This document shows, piece after piece, positions 9,311-16,025 of a stretch of 42,964 nucleotides of DNA. Below the pieces are notes generated by a model, which did no database searches, was not told the origin of the DNA, and saw only the letters and a program-made list of their open reading frames with translations. Location: positions 1 through 42,964 of IMG/VR virus record IMGVR_UViG_3300031277_000007; one strand, given 5' to 3'. A program made the translations under genes and the position numbers. The DNA comes from a virus. Position 1 is the stretch's first letter. Every line of letters starts with the position of its first letter.

Positions 9311-10416
9311 TCAATCCCGCAGCGCACTCACCTCGGGGTCGTGTGTATACCTCTCCCCGTCCATTTCCCTGTCGTCGGGAATCGACTCGGTACGACCGGC
9401 CGCACGGTCCTTACGACGCTGCCTGACCGCGGCAAACCACTCGTCCAGGCGCTCGGACATACCCCAGATCCGCCTAGGAGGTTGCTCGTCGTCCGGAAGG
9501 GACTCCATCCATCCCAGGACCGTCAGTGCCGCGTTGACCGCGAAGACGAGGTCCCAACCCGCCCTCTGGACGTCGCCACCCGGGTAGATGGAACTGAGGC
9601 CTCCGGCTTGCTTTGCTGCTCCGACGACGAGGAGGAATCCGTCGGAGCGTCCGAGTTTCCCGCTTCCTTTTGTGACATATTCACCCGGTCCAAGGCCGAG
9701 ACCACACACTCAAGAAGGCCGTCCGGAAGGGTCCGCACCTGAGTGCGATCTTCGAGCATGCGCTCACCCTTCTCAACAACCTCCTTGCCGTCCTTCTGGC
9801 GCACCTCGCCAGCACAGAAAGCAAAGTAGATGTCGGTCTGCTGGCGGGCCGTGAGAAACTCCCCGCTCGCCTGGTTCTTTATGAAGCCTTCGAGCCATGT
9901 CTGCTCAACAGCCTGACGATCAACCTTGGCCTCCTGGCTCAACTCCCGGCGAAGCTCGCAGATCAGTCGCTCCTGCTCCTCGCCAAGCGCCCTGTAGAAG
10001 TCGACCTGAACCTCCTCCAGGGCCGCTCGCTCCTCCGGCCTGGCATCCGGAGCCAACACCTGCGCCCGATCCAGTAGGACAAGCCGGTCGGCCCAATCCT
10101 TACGCGCACGCACCTCGTCATGAGCCTTCATGAACAGGTCGTTGCCACGCCCAAGGATGATCGCCTCGACAAGCTCATCCAGCCCCAGGCCCCTGCCCGT
10201 CGCTTCGACAGCCCGGCGCTCCTTGGAGCCCGGCCTGTACATTTCCAGATAGAGGGCTCGGGCGACGCGCCCGTCCATGATGGCTTCCTCGTGCTCGAAG
10301 CCGTTCGGCTTGTGCACATATACCCACTCGGGCTCCTTACCCTCGGGGGCAAGGTTGAGGGGCTCGCCCTCCTCGAAGAGTTCGATAGCCCGTCGCAGCT
10401 TCGCCTGATTCGCCAT
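9311..10416 (-). CDS. Tail assembly chaperone, long -1 frameshift product (gpGT-like)
   Basis: The product reads the short chaperone for 254 codons, slips back one base on GGGAAAC (9655-9661), and continues in the frame ending at 9311 for 114 more residues, 368 in all. The second frame (LGRSDGFLLVVGAAKQAGG to YTHDPEVSALRD) has no convincing start of its own and runs open through the slip site. Two overlapping frames just before the tape measure gene, joined by a canonical slippery heptamer, are the hallmark of the lambda G/GT pair. These chaperones bind tape measure protein and recruit tail-tube subunits, and are absent from the finished virion. The relative amounts of the two forms cannot be read from sequence. 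Confidence 0.9.
9523..10416 (-). CDS. Tail assembly chaperone, short product (gpG-like)
   Basis: The zero-frame product is 297 residues, from ATG at 10416 with GGAG six bases upstream; upstream in-frame codons back to 10476 are shadow. It is acidic and helical: MANQAKLRRAIELFEEGEPLNL, then EWVYVHKPNGFEHEEA, later LLDRAQVLAPDARPEERAALEE. Its last 43 residues, after the slip point, are low complexity (SSSSSEQQSKPE), as expected for a tail that only needs to terminate. It lies between the terminator after the major tail protein and the tape measure gene. The role as tape measure chaperone follows from gene order and the overlapping -1 frame. Confidence 0.88.
   Translation of the reverse strand: MANQAKLRRAIELFEEGEPLNLAPEGKEPEWVYVHKPNGFEHEEAIMDGRVARALYLEMYRPGSKERRAVEATGRGLGLDELVEAIILGRGNDLFMKAHDEVRARKDWADRLVLLDRAQVLAPDARPEERAALEEVQVDFYRALGEEQERLICELRRELSQEAKVDRQAVEQTWLEGFIKNQASGEFLTARQQTDIYFAFCAGEVRQKDGKEVVEKGERMLEDRTQVRTLPDGLLECVVSALDRVNMSQKEAGNSDAPTDSSSSSEQQSKPEASVPSTRVATSRGRVGTSSSRSTRH
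9655..9661 (-). other. -1 ribosomal frameshift site GGGAAAC
   Basis: Read on the minus strand the zero-frame codons are GCG GGA AAC, giving the heptamer G GGA AAC (pattern X XXY YYZ). Both tRNAs can re-pair one base back as GGG AAA. The downstream zero frame stops at 9523 and the -1 frame stops at 9311, a net -1 shift. This matches the classic tail-chaperone slip sites of siphoviruses. Confidence 0.92.
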
Positions 10417-10470
10417 GTCAACTCCAGTTCCCGTAAATCCCACACCGCTCCTGCGACGAGAATCGACGAG

Positions 10471-10518
10471 ACACAAAAGGACGCCGCGGTCGCAAGTTCC
10501 CCTGCAACCGCGGCGTCC
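10471..10518 (-). terminator. Intrinsic terminator after the major tail gene
   Basis: A 12-bp perfect stem (10479-10490 with 10507-10518, GGACGCCGCGGT) encloses a 16-base loop. It is followed in minus-strand direction by CCTTTTGTGTC, a short U-run. It lies between the end of the TIG-domain frame (10533) and the chaperone start (10416), and would lower chaperone and tape measure expression relative to the abundant tail-tube protein. Confidence 0.8.
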
Positions 10519-10532
10519 TCAGGCTTCCGAGG

Positions 10533-10736
10533 TCAGGACCCCGTGCTGTATGTGAAGCCGTCAACAAGGGTCGAGGTACCTTCGGGTGTGGCCACCGTGA
10601 CGTCCACGATGCCCGTGCCAGCCGGGACAACGGCCGTGATCTGGCGGCCCGAGTTGACAGTGAAGCTACTGGCAGGGACCCCCCCGAAGGTGACGGCCGT
10701 GACGCCGACGAAGTTGATGCCGTAGATAATGACATC
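10533..10736 (-). CDS. TIG/IPT Ig-like domain of the major tail protein, in the +1 frame
   Basis: This frame has no good start of its own. It encodes DVIIYGINFVGVTAVTFGG, then SFTVNSGRQITAVVPAGTG, then VDVTVATPEGTSTLVDGF. That is the body of a TIG/IPT (Ig-like) domain, and its missing first strand is exactly the PIVKSVDP-EEEVGG end of the zero-frame major tail protein. Joining the two gives a protein of about 493 residues. Ig-like domains on tail-tube proteins decorate the tail and bind weakly to cell-surface sugars, and several phages are known to add them by programmed frameshifting. A sequencing error or real mutation cannot be excluded. The domain stop is followed by a terminator. Confidence 0.78.
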   Translation of the reverse strand, partial: DVIIYGINFVGVTAVTFGGVPASSFTVNSGRQITAVVPAGTGIVDVTVATPEGTSTLVDGFTYSTGS

Positions 10737-12015
10737 CTCCAACCTCCTCTTCGACCGGGTCCACCGACTTGACGATCGGAGCCGAAAGGTCCCGGTAGAT
10801 ATCCAAAACGCCCGTGTCAGATTCGAAGGGGATCGTCAGCGTGACGTTCGTCTCAGACTGAGGCGCATACCCAGGGAGCAACAACCTGGCGTCCGGGCAA
10901 TGGAACCGCTTGAGCGTGATCCCACCGTTCAGACCGTCTTTGAGCACGACATCCAGAGGGAGGGGAACGGCGCTCGCGGCACCGATCGCCTGGTTGACCT
11001 CGGTAGCACCGGTCATCTGGCGGAGCTTGGTGAAGAGGTCCGCAGCGTGCCGCGGAAGGATCTCGACAGAGCCTGACACCTTCGGGGTGTTGAAGTCACG
11101 ACTTACGGCGTAGTAGTTGCCCATCTCCTCGTCGGCCGTCAAGGTGACGCTCCAGTCGAGGTTGACGCTCTGGACGCCGGTCCACTTGTTGACCACAGAA
11201 CCCGGAACGTCGTCCGGGTCGTAGCCGCCAATGTAAATGTCGATGTCCTTGCCCCGCACTGCCGCCGGCTTGAGAAGTGCTGGCGTATGCACTGCCTGGG
11301 GGAACTCCCGGTCGACACTGCTGGCATAGACGACATAGATCGTCTTGGTGACAGCCACCGCAGCGGCGAGCGTGATGGTCACGACGGCCGCGCCCGCAAG
11401 GTTGGGTGCTCCATCGGTGGACGTCCAGTCGGGACCGTAGGTCAGTCGCACATCGTTGGCAATGACAGCCAGGACTCGACGATTATCCAGCTCGTCAGGG
11501 CCTGCGTACGCGGGGTTGGCCGTCACGATGACCTGACCGGCAAGACCCGTACCGGCCGACGCCTCAACATACCCGGCACCCGGGCTGTAGAAGATGCTGT
11601 CGCCACGCATGGAGACCGTCTGTGTGGCGTTGTCCCGCAGGCCAAACTTGTAGCTGATGCTCTCGGGCATCAGGTACGGTATCTCGACCGACTTTGCGAC
11701 CGTGAAGGGGTCGTCCTGCTTCTTGCCAGGCTTGATCTGGGTCACGATGTTCACGGAACGCACGTTCGCCAGCTCGAAGACGTCACTGTCGGGGTCCGTA
11801 TCGGTCAACAGGGCCTCGAAATCAGTGGAGACATCCAGGCTGTCCATGTTGAACGTGATCTCAGGGGTATCCCTGAGCGTTGCCAGGCTCCGATAGTCGC
11901 CGAGTTCGAAGATCTGCTCGGTCGGGATGTTGACCCCGGGACCTGCGGTCTGCAACCTCTCGACCAGGACGTCAGAGTTGGCGGTATGGATCAATGCTCC
12001 ACCCTGCAAGCCCAC
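10666..12015 (-). CDS. Major tail (tube) protein, zero-frame product
   Basis: This is a 449-residue product from a GTG at 12015 with AGGAGG six bases upstream. Residues 1-420 are a beta-rich tail-tube type protein: early LALIHTANSD-like region, GDYRSLATLRDTPEITFNMDSLDVS, and later LTIPFESDTGVLDIYRDLSAP. Position before the tail chaperones and tape measure supports major tail protein. After residue 427 the zero frame becomes implausible (CHYLRHQLRRRHGRHLRGG) and stops. The segment just before this, APIVKSVDPVEEEVGG, is the first strand and turn of a TIG/IPT domain. The rest of that domain lies in the +1 frame, so the zero-frame product would carry a broken domain. Confidence 0.87.
   Translation of the reverse strand: MGLQGGALIHTANSDVLVERLQTAGPGVNIPTEQIFELGDYRSLATLRDTPEITFNMDSLDVSTDFEALLTDTDPDSDVFELANVRSVNIVTQIKPGKKQDDPFTVAKSVEIPYLMPESISYKFGLRDNATQTVSMRGDSIFYSPGAGYVEASAGTGLAGQVIVTANPAYAGPDELDNRRVLAVIANDVRLTYGPDWTSTDGAPNLAGAAVVTITLAAAVAVTKTIYVVYASSVDREFPQAVHTPALLKPAAVRGKDIDIYIGGYDPDDVPGSVVNKWTGVQSVNLDWSVTLTADEEMGNYYAVSRDFNTPKVSGSVEILPRHAADLFTKLRQMTGATEVNQAIGAASAVPLPLDVVLKDGLNGGITLKRFHCPDARLLLPGYAPQSETNVTLTIPFESDTGVLDIYRDLSAPIVKSVDPVEEEVGGCHYLRHQLRRRHGRHLRGGPCQ
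10732..10751 (-). other. Proposed +1 (or -2) frame-change site in the major tail gene
   Basis: The zero-frame codons are GAA GAG GAG GTT GGA GGA TGT, and the TIG frame resumes at GAT (10736-10734) or GTC (10733-10731). An in-frame Shine-Dalgarno-like AGAGGAGG lies just upstream of the junction. Such sequences stimulate +1 shifting in the bacterial prfB gene. No canonical +1 or -2 slippery codon pair is present, so the mechanism is open. Confidence 0.55.
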
Positions 12016-12094
12016 GATGGTCCTCCTCGCGTAACGGCCCGCACGGGCCTACATTCAAGACGCCGGAAGAATCGACCTGGCCAGAGTATAGACG

Positions 12095-12123
12095 AAGGCC
12101 CCCGCGGGAGCTGCGGGGGCCTT
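12095..12123 (-). terminator. GC-rich hairpin before the tail operon
   Basis: A perfect 11-bp stem, AAGGCCCCCGC with its complement (12095-12105 and 12113-12123), has a seven-base loop. It sits between the stop of the 194-aa gene (12189) and the major tail start (12015). No U-run follows on the minus strand. It could terminate transcription of the accessory genes or insulate the tail operon. Confidence 0.65.
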
Positions 12124-12188
12124 CTGAGTCGCCAGATGGGCAAGATCGGCTGACCAGGACACAACCTTAGAACAGGCCGCGTCAGCCG

Positions 12189-12773
12189 TCAAGCCCTCAC
12201 CTTGTCAAACAAATTACGCGAACCCTTCAATGCCACCTTGGCAATCCCAAGCCATGCGGCACGCCCCTCGGGGGGCACTCGGCACAGGTCTCGCCGACCG
12301 TAATCCCCAAGGGCAGACGGCCGCACATCTAGAGACTCCAACAGCTCGACCTGGCCGGCAAGCGCACGGTGCATCTCGGCCCACCGCCACAGCGGCTCCC
12401 CGCCCAGCACGCAGGTGCGCTCGCGCCACTGCTGCTCGTACAGCGACTGCTCGAACACGCCATCTCGATGCGCCTCAGCCCAACCTGTCAAGCCCGCTGG
12501 ACATACCCGAGAGGTCAACCACCAGTCCCCGGACGTGCGGATATGGGAGGTCAAGTAAACGGAGGTCCGCGCCAGGTCCTCTTCCACGCCCTGCTGGCTG
12601 ACCTTCAGAAGTGGCCTGTGATAGCTGTCAACAACCATCTCGTCTGACTTGGCCTCCTCGATCTGGATCACGTTGTAACCGTCAGGGGCACCTATGCCCA
12701 GCCTGTCGTTGAAGGCAGGACGCCGAGATCGTATCTGAAGGTACTTCTCCAGGAAGTCCGTCTCACTCACCAT
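12189..12773 (-). CDS. Hypothetical protein, 194 aa, accessory gene in the tail region
   Basis: This protein starts MVSETDFLEKYLQIRSRRPAF. I do not recognise the family. It is mixed helical with many Trp and Arg residues (GDWWLTSRVCPAG, LWRWAEMHRALAG), soluble, with no signal peptide or membrane segment. Its ATG at 12773 lies inside the 3' end of the upstream zinc-binding gene. It also lies 38 bases downstream of one copy of the 32-bp repeated element (12812-12843), so it may have its own promoter rather than depend on the virion operon. It separates connector genes from tail genes, where a virion gene would normally be. This supports its being an inserted accessory (moron-like) gene. Confidence 0.7.
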   Translation of the reverse strand: MVSETDFLEKYLQIRSRRPAFNDRLGIGAPDGYNVIQIEEAKSDEMVVDSYHRPLLKVSQQGVEEDLARTSVYLTSHIRTSGDWWLTSRVCPAGLTGWAEAHRDGVFEQSLYEQQWRERTCVLGGEPLWRWAEMHRALAGQVELLESLDVRPSALGDYGRRDLCRVPPEGRAAWLGIAKVALKGSRNLFDKVRA

Positions 12774-13107
12774 GACCCAACCTTGGCACAGTCAGTCTTG
12801 CAAGTTTCGCGGTTGCACTCTCACGCGGCGGTGACGGTGTAACCGCGAGACACAGTCCAAGATGCACGAGAGCACCATCACTGTTGACGACCGCAAACTG
12901 CTGCGACAGCACAGGCTTCAGGCACTTCGCACAGACGCCGCGCTGCACTCGCGTCACAGTCGCCTTCGCGCCCTCGCGCGGGCGGGCTGTGGTATCGCGA
13001 CAGTCGACATGCCTAACGACCTTGTTCCTGTACGTCAAAAGCTGTCCGCGAACCACCGGTCCTGAACATGCGGCACAAGTCCCGTCGTACTTGGCAACGA
13101 ACGCCAT
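12763..13107 (-). CDS. Small zinc-ribbon-like protein, 114 aa
   Basis: The start is the ATG at 13107 (MAFVAKYDGTCAACSG), with AGGAGTGGAG upstream; in-frame codons further up are shadow. Two copies of a CxxC...HxxC-type motif are visible: CAAC with HVDC, and CAKC with HLGLC. This suggests two zinc-binding knuckles, one in each half. Treble-clef or zinc-ribbon minis of this kind are common in actinophages but have no known function. The 3' end overlaps the next gene by 11 bases and contains a copy of the 32-bp element, so the element is embedded in coding sequence here. Confidence 0.72.
   Translation of the reverse strand: MAFVAKYDGTCAACSGPVVRGQLLTYRNKVVRHVDCRDTTARPREGAKATVTRVQRGVCAKCLKPVLSQQFAVVNSDGALVHLGLCLAVTPSPPRESATAKLARLTVPRLGHGE
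12812..12843 (-). promoter_or_regulatory. 32-bp repeated element, copy A
   Basis: On the minus strand the copy reads GTTACACCGTCAC, CGCCGC, GTGAGAGTGCAAC: two 13-base arms around six bases. The two arms share GTT-CAC--TCAC when one is reversed. It points at the 194-aa gene whose ATG lies 38 bases downstream. GAA follows at offset 4-6 and a CAAGGT hexamer at offset 27-32. See copies at 17657, 26835, 33677 and 41720. Confidence 0.75.
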
Positions 13108-13855
13108 CTGCGATCTCCACTCCTCGCGCGCGCGTGCGCGTCTGTAGATGGTTACATTTACAACCCGCCTTGTCTCAGACTGGCCCGTGGTCACCCCCGG
13201 GGGGCTCCGCCCCCCCGTCCCCCGCGGCTTCGCCGTCTTCTCGGCTTCGCCGATTTTCACATCGCTGGATATCTATGCGTGTCACTGGACCTCTCGCGCG
13301 CGCACGCCCTCTTACCTGCGACTATAAGCTACAAGCTATAGGCCAGTCGCACATCACCCTCGATTGCCAGCCGCTCTTCGTCGAAGACAGATTCGCGAGC
13401 GAAGCGAGCTGAGGCGAGTAAGTGAGCGAAGCGAACGCACCGAGCCGAGCGCTTGTCGCCCGTAACCCAACCCCATACCCTCGGCGAGCCGGACTCGCTG
13501 ACGCTCGCTCCGCTCTCCAGGCCCCTACGGGGTTGAGGAGCTGAAGCCCCTTCCTGATTTTGAACATGAGTGCCCAGAGGCCGCTTCGCAGCGGGCGAGG
13601 AACTCCCCCTCGCCACGGTTCGACCGCCCTGTTCCCGTCACCGTTTAGACTCGGCTTCTGTCGGACCACTGCCCACGCCTCGACACTGCACCGGTCCCAT
13701 GGGGTTCCTCCCCGAGCTGCTTAGCAGGCGCTCGGCTGCATTTCCCACAGACACCGGCAGTTCGGCAGGGTGTTCATCTCCCGACCCCGGGTGCACGTTC
13801 GGTACACCGTTCACCCCCACGCGGAGGCTAAGACTCGCGCGGGTGTCGCTGCGGT
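13108..13855. other. Hairpin-rich island without a convincing gene
   Basis: About 750 bases lie between two zinc-protein genes. No frame has a good ribosome site together with plausible composition. The island holds several short hairpins: a GGGGGGCTCCGCCCCCC type at 13199-13217, CGGCTTCGCCG and TCGGCTTCGCCGA around 13224-13253, CCGCTTCGCAGCGG near 13581, and GGCGAGG/CCTCGCC at 13594-13614. It also has repeated GAGCGAAGCGA-type words at 13394-13435 and alternating CG tracts near 13120 and 13294. Such clusters occur in actinomycete intergenic and plasmid DNA. They could be a structured RNA, a terminator array, an origin or recombination debris. Frames at 13329-13616 and 13638-13820 (minus) were judged non-coding. 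Confidence 0.55.
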
Positions 13856-14233
13856 CTACATGGGGGCCTCGCGTGACTCTGTAGGCATCTTCCTACGTCG
13901 CAACGCGCACTCTCTGTGCCATGGCATTGTGAAAATGAAGATCACTTGGTCGTCTTGAGAGATCTCGCAATCGCACCCTTCGCACGGCTTCCCTACAGGA
14001 ACGTCCTGGATGTACCTCTGGCGTTCTGGAGCGGCGTGGATGTTGATGCGACGACATGCCTTGTGCCAAGGCTCCCTGGCCCTCCCGCGCCAAAACTCTT
14101 CGCCCGCGGGGATGGGGAGCTGGCAACCGCCGCAAGTCTCGTCGGAATCCGACAGGTAGGCTTTGCGCACGATCTTCTTCGAAGTCGGGCTGGCGTAGCC
14201 GAGCCGTTCCCGGTATGGTTGAGCTAAGGCCAT
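13856..14233 (-). CDS. Small zinc-ribbon-like protein, 125 aa
   Basis: The start is the ATG at 14233 (MALAQPYRERLGYASPTSKK), with GGAG five bases upstream. Two zinc-binding pairs are visible: CGGC followed by WHKAC, and CEGC followed by WHREC. The protein is basic at both ends. The arrangement resembles its neighbour at 12763, so the two may be distant paralogs split by the hairpin-rich island. No nuclease residues are apparent. It lies downstream of a nine-base inverted repeat and after the last connector-region gene. Function is unknown; a nucleic-acid or protein-binding role is only inferred from the zinc motifs. Confidence 0.75.
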   Translation of the reverse strand: MALAQPYRERLGYASPTSKKIVRKAYLSDSDETCGGCQLPIPAGEEFWRGRAREPWHKACRRINIHAAPERQRYIQDVPVGKPCEGCDCEISQDDQVIFIFTMPWHRECALRRRKMPTESREAPM

Positions 14234-14260
14234 TTGATCTCCGCGATAGGTCATTCGGTC

Positions 14261-14293
14261 GAGAGGCACTGGGTTGGTAGCCTGGTGCCTCTC
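14261..14293. promoter_or_regulatory. Inverted repeat upstream of the zinc-protein gene
   Basis: GAGAGGCAC (14261-14269) pairs perfectly with GTGCCTCTC (14285-14293) around a 15-base loop. It lies 28 bases upstream of the ATG at 14233 and 68 bases after the stop of the 242-aa gene. It could be a weak terminator of the connector operon or an operator for the accessory genes. No U-run follows. Confidence 0.5.
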
Positions 14294-14360
14294 GCACGTC
14301 TAGGGGTCCATCAAACCACAGATCGAACGGTTCCGTCCATGGCTACGCGCCACTTGACCT

Positions 14361-15089
14361 CTAGCGCAGAGCCTCGCGTACGGCCTGTCGAAGGTCCCTT
14401 ATGGCCTTCTGGCGCATGTTCGACGACTGCCAAGCGACCCGGAAGTAGTGCTGGGCCACGATCGGGCGCCGGATGACCATACGCCCCCCGACGGCGGACG
14501 CCGGCTCACCCAACAGATCGCGTCCCACACGCGTCCGAGACCTGGACAACACCGAGTAGGGCACGAACGAGCCCCGCTCATTCTCCCCGGCCCTGGTGTA
14601 CGGGGTGCCTGGGTACTGACGTCCGGCGCTGGAGCGCATGGCGCCCTCGCCCCAGGCGCCGATCATGGGGCGGCCGACGTGTCCCGCGTACCCCTGATCG
14701 ATCTGCCGCCAGTACTTGGCGCGCGAACGGTTCAGCCAACTAGGGACACCCACCCCGTAGGCGAATGGCCGGACGACCCGGTTGTTCTGGTGGCTGAGCA
14801 CCCAGTCCAGGTTATCGGTGGAAACCTTCTTCCGGCTGGGAACACGGGTCTCGGCCAACGCCTTGGACACTTGGGCCTGCAACTCCCTGGACCGCAGCTG
14901 TCCGTACTTCTTCATGGTCGACCGAAACTGACCGTTGGTCAAAGAGCCGACGCGGCGCTCGACCTCCTGGCGGTTGAACACCCAACCCCTGGTCTGGACC
15001 GTCAATACCAGACCAAAGCCCATCTGCACCCTGCTGGTGGCGGCGCCATAGCGACCAGCACCTCCGCCCGTGGAGTACGAGCCGGCCAT
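14361..15089 (-). CDS. Virion-region protein, 242 aa, unknown role
   Basis: This is a basic protein starting MAGSYSTGGGAGRYGAATSR, overlapping the previous stop by one base (TGATG). It has an Arg/Gly-rich middle (FAYGVGVPSWLNRSRAKYWRQIDQGYAGHVGRPMIGAWGEG) reminiscent of HK97 gp10-like minor structural proteins, and a helical C-terminus. It is the last gene of the coupled connector run and precedes the accessory insertion and the major tail gene. That position would suit a tail-completion or minor capsid/tail component. I do not recognise a defined family, so the assignment rests on context. Confidence 0.65.
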   Translation of the reverse strand: MAGSYSTGGGAGRYGAATSRVQMGFGLVLTVQTRGWVFNRQEVERRVGSLTNGQFRSTMKKYGQLRSRELQAQVSKALAETRVPSRKKVSTDNLDWVLSHQNNRVVRPFAYGVGVPSWLNRSRAKYWRQIDQGYAGHVGRPMIGAWGEGAMRSSAGRQYPGTPYTRAGENERGSFVPYSVLSRSRTRVGRDLLGEPASAVGGRMVIRRPIVAQHYFRVAWQSSNMRQKAIRDLRQAVREALR

Positions 15090-15388
15090 CAGGACTCCTC
15101 AGGTTCCAGGTCCTCGTCCAAGAGATCCTTGACCCCGTTGTTGATGGCGTACAGGACGCGCATGGCCTCGTCGTTGACCCAGGACCCCTCGTTGGCTGCA
15201 CGCACCAGATCGAGAACGAAGTCGCCGAAGATGGCCGCCGAGTCCAAAACCTTGGACCGCAGGGCCTCCCACTGTTGGGGAGACAGGTCGCCGCGGATGT
15301 CACGCTCGGCCGCCCCGAGGATCGTCGCGACGAGACGCTTGCGCTGCCGTCCCACCAGGGAGGTCAGCACATCGCCGTTGGCGGCCAT
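15089..15388 (-). CDS. Small virion-region protein, 99 aa
   Basis: The protein starts MAANGDVLTSLVGRQRKRLV and is almost entirely helical, ending in an acidic tail (DLLDEDLEPEES). It overlaps both neighbours by a single base (TGATG on each side), so it is translated in step with the connector genes. It has no Cys motif, membrane segment or enzyme motif. A small assembly factor or neck component is possible from context only. Confidence 0.65.
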   Translation of the reverse strand: MAANGDVLTSLVGRQRKRLVATILGAAERDIRGDLSPQQWEALRSKVLDSAAIFGDFVLDLVRAANEGSWVNDEAMRVLYAINNGVKDLLDEDLEPEES

Positions 15389-15519
15389 CAGTTCGCCCCC
15401 TGACTACCGAGTTCGCCGCTCAGCCATCCAGGCGGGAGCAAGTAGTGAAACCCCCCCCAGCAGCCCGCATTGCACTCCGGGACATGCACTCCGGGAACAT
15501 CCACGGCAAGGTTGACCAT
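15388..15519 (-). CDS. Tiny coupled protein, 43 aa
   Basis: The ATG at 15519 shares a base with the preceding stop, and its stop shares a base with the next start. The frame is supported by coupling on both sides rather than by homology. The product is MVNLAVDVPGVHVPECNAGC followed by a WGGFHYLLPPGWLSG segment, rich in Gly, Pro and aromatics with two Cys. Function is unknown. It is too short for most gene finders. Confidence 0.6.
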   Translation of the reverse strand: MVNLAVDVPGVHVPECNAGCWGGFHYLLPPGWLSGELGSQGAN

Positions 15520-16025
15520 CAGCGACTCTCCCCAGGTAGATAAATGATCAACGTGGCCTTGATCGACTGCCAAGACGCCAAGGACGATCGCGGCTCGTCG
15601 CGCATCACGTCCTCCAGCTCGCCTTCCCAGCCGGGCAACAGGGCGCCGGTCCCGCGCTCGCGCAGGTCCACCCATCGAGAAGATCCATCGCGCAGACCCC
15701 TCAAGTCGTCCAGAAGGTCGCTGGCGATAGCGAGCGCGATCCCCGGGTTCTGCCCCAAGATGTCGACGAACAACACGTGCTCCCACCGCAAGAGCCCTGA
15801 ACCGAGCTGGGCATCCAGGGTGTCGACCTCGCCGCCATGAGAGACGAAGATGCGGTTGGCGACGATGGGCTTCAAGTCCGACTCCTGCGGGGCCCGCACA
15901 TCCAAGACAGCGGTCGCGGCCTCGAAAGGCGGGGTATCGCTCAGCCAGTCGACAAGGGCCAGGCGTACCCGCTCCTCCAGGCTGGCCCGCACGTGGCGTA
16001 TTGCGTGTCGCACATAGGCCGCCAT
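15519..16025 (-). CDS. Tail terminator-like protein
   Basis: This 168-residue protein starts at the ATG at 16025 (MAAYVRHAIRHVRASLEERV), overlapping the previous stop by one base. The layout fits the tail-terminator (lambda gpU-like) fold: N-terminal helix, then strands with RIFVSHGGEVDTLDAQLGSG, RWEHVLFVDILG, a helix AIASDLLDDLRGL and a closing SIKATLIIYLPGE strand. These rings cap the tail tube and join it to the neck. Its position two genes after the head-tail adaptor supports this. The fold call is from pattern and context, not a search. Confidence 0.65.
   Translation of the reverse strand: MAAYVRHAIRHVRASLEERVRLALVDWLSDTPPFEAATAVLDVRAPQESDLKPIVANRIFVSHGGEVDTLDAQLGSGLLRWEHVLFVDILGQNPGIALAIASDLLDDLRGLRDGSSRWVDLRERGTGALLPGWEGELEDVMRDEPRSSLASWQSIKATLIIYLPGESR

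Noticed and set aside
9289-9327. Tape measure start at the GTG at 9327
   Set aside because: It would overlap the chaperone frame by 17 bases without a ribosome site; the GTG at 9288 has GAGGAG at good spacing.
10732-10741. Independent translation start for the TIG-domain frame
   Set aside because: The only start-like codon (TTG) directly abuts the AGGAGG with no spacing, and starting there would remove the first strand of the domain, which is present in the upstream frame.
13329-13616. Minus-strand frame of 95 codons in the hairpin-rich island
   Set aside because: It has no ribosome site, and much of its product is the translation of GCTTCGCTCGC-type repeats; composition is unlike the neighbouring genes.
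13600-13625. GGTTCGA word suggesting a tRNA T-loop
   Set aside because: Flanking bases do not pair as a T-stem, and no anticodon arm or acceptor stem is found.
13638-13820. Minus-strand frame of 60 codons, and an 18-codon Cys-containing frame nearby
   Set aside because: Weak starts, no family pattern, and they overlap inverted repeats; kept only as part of the non-coding island.
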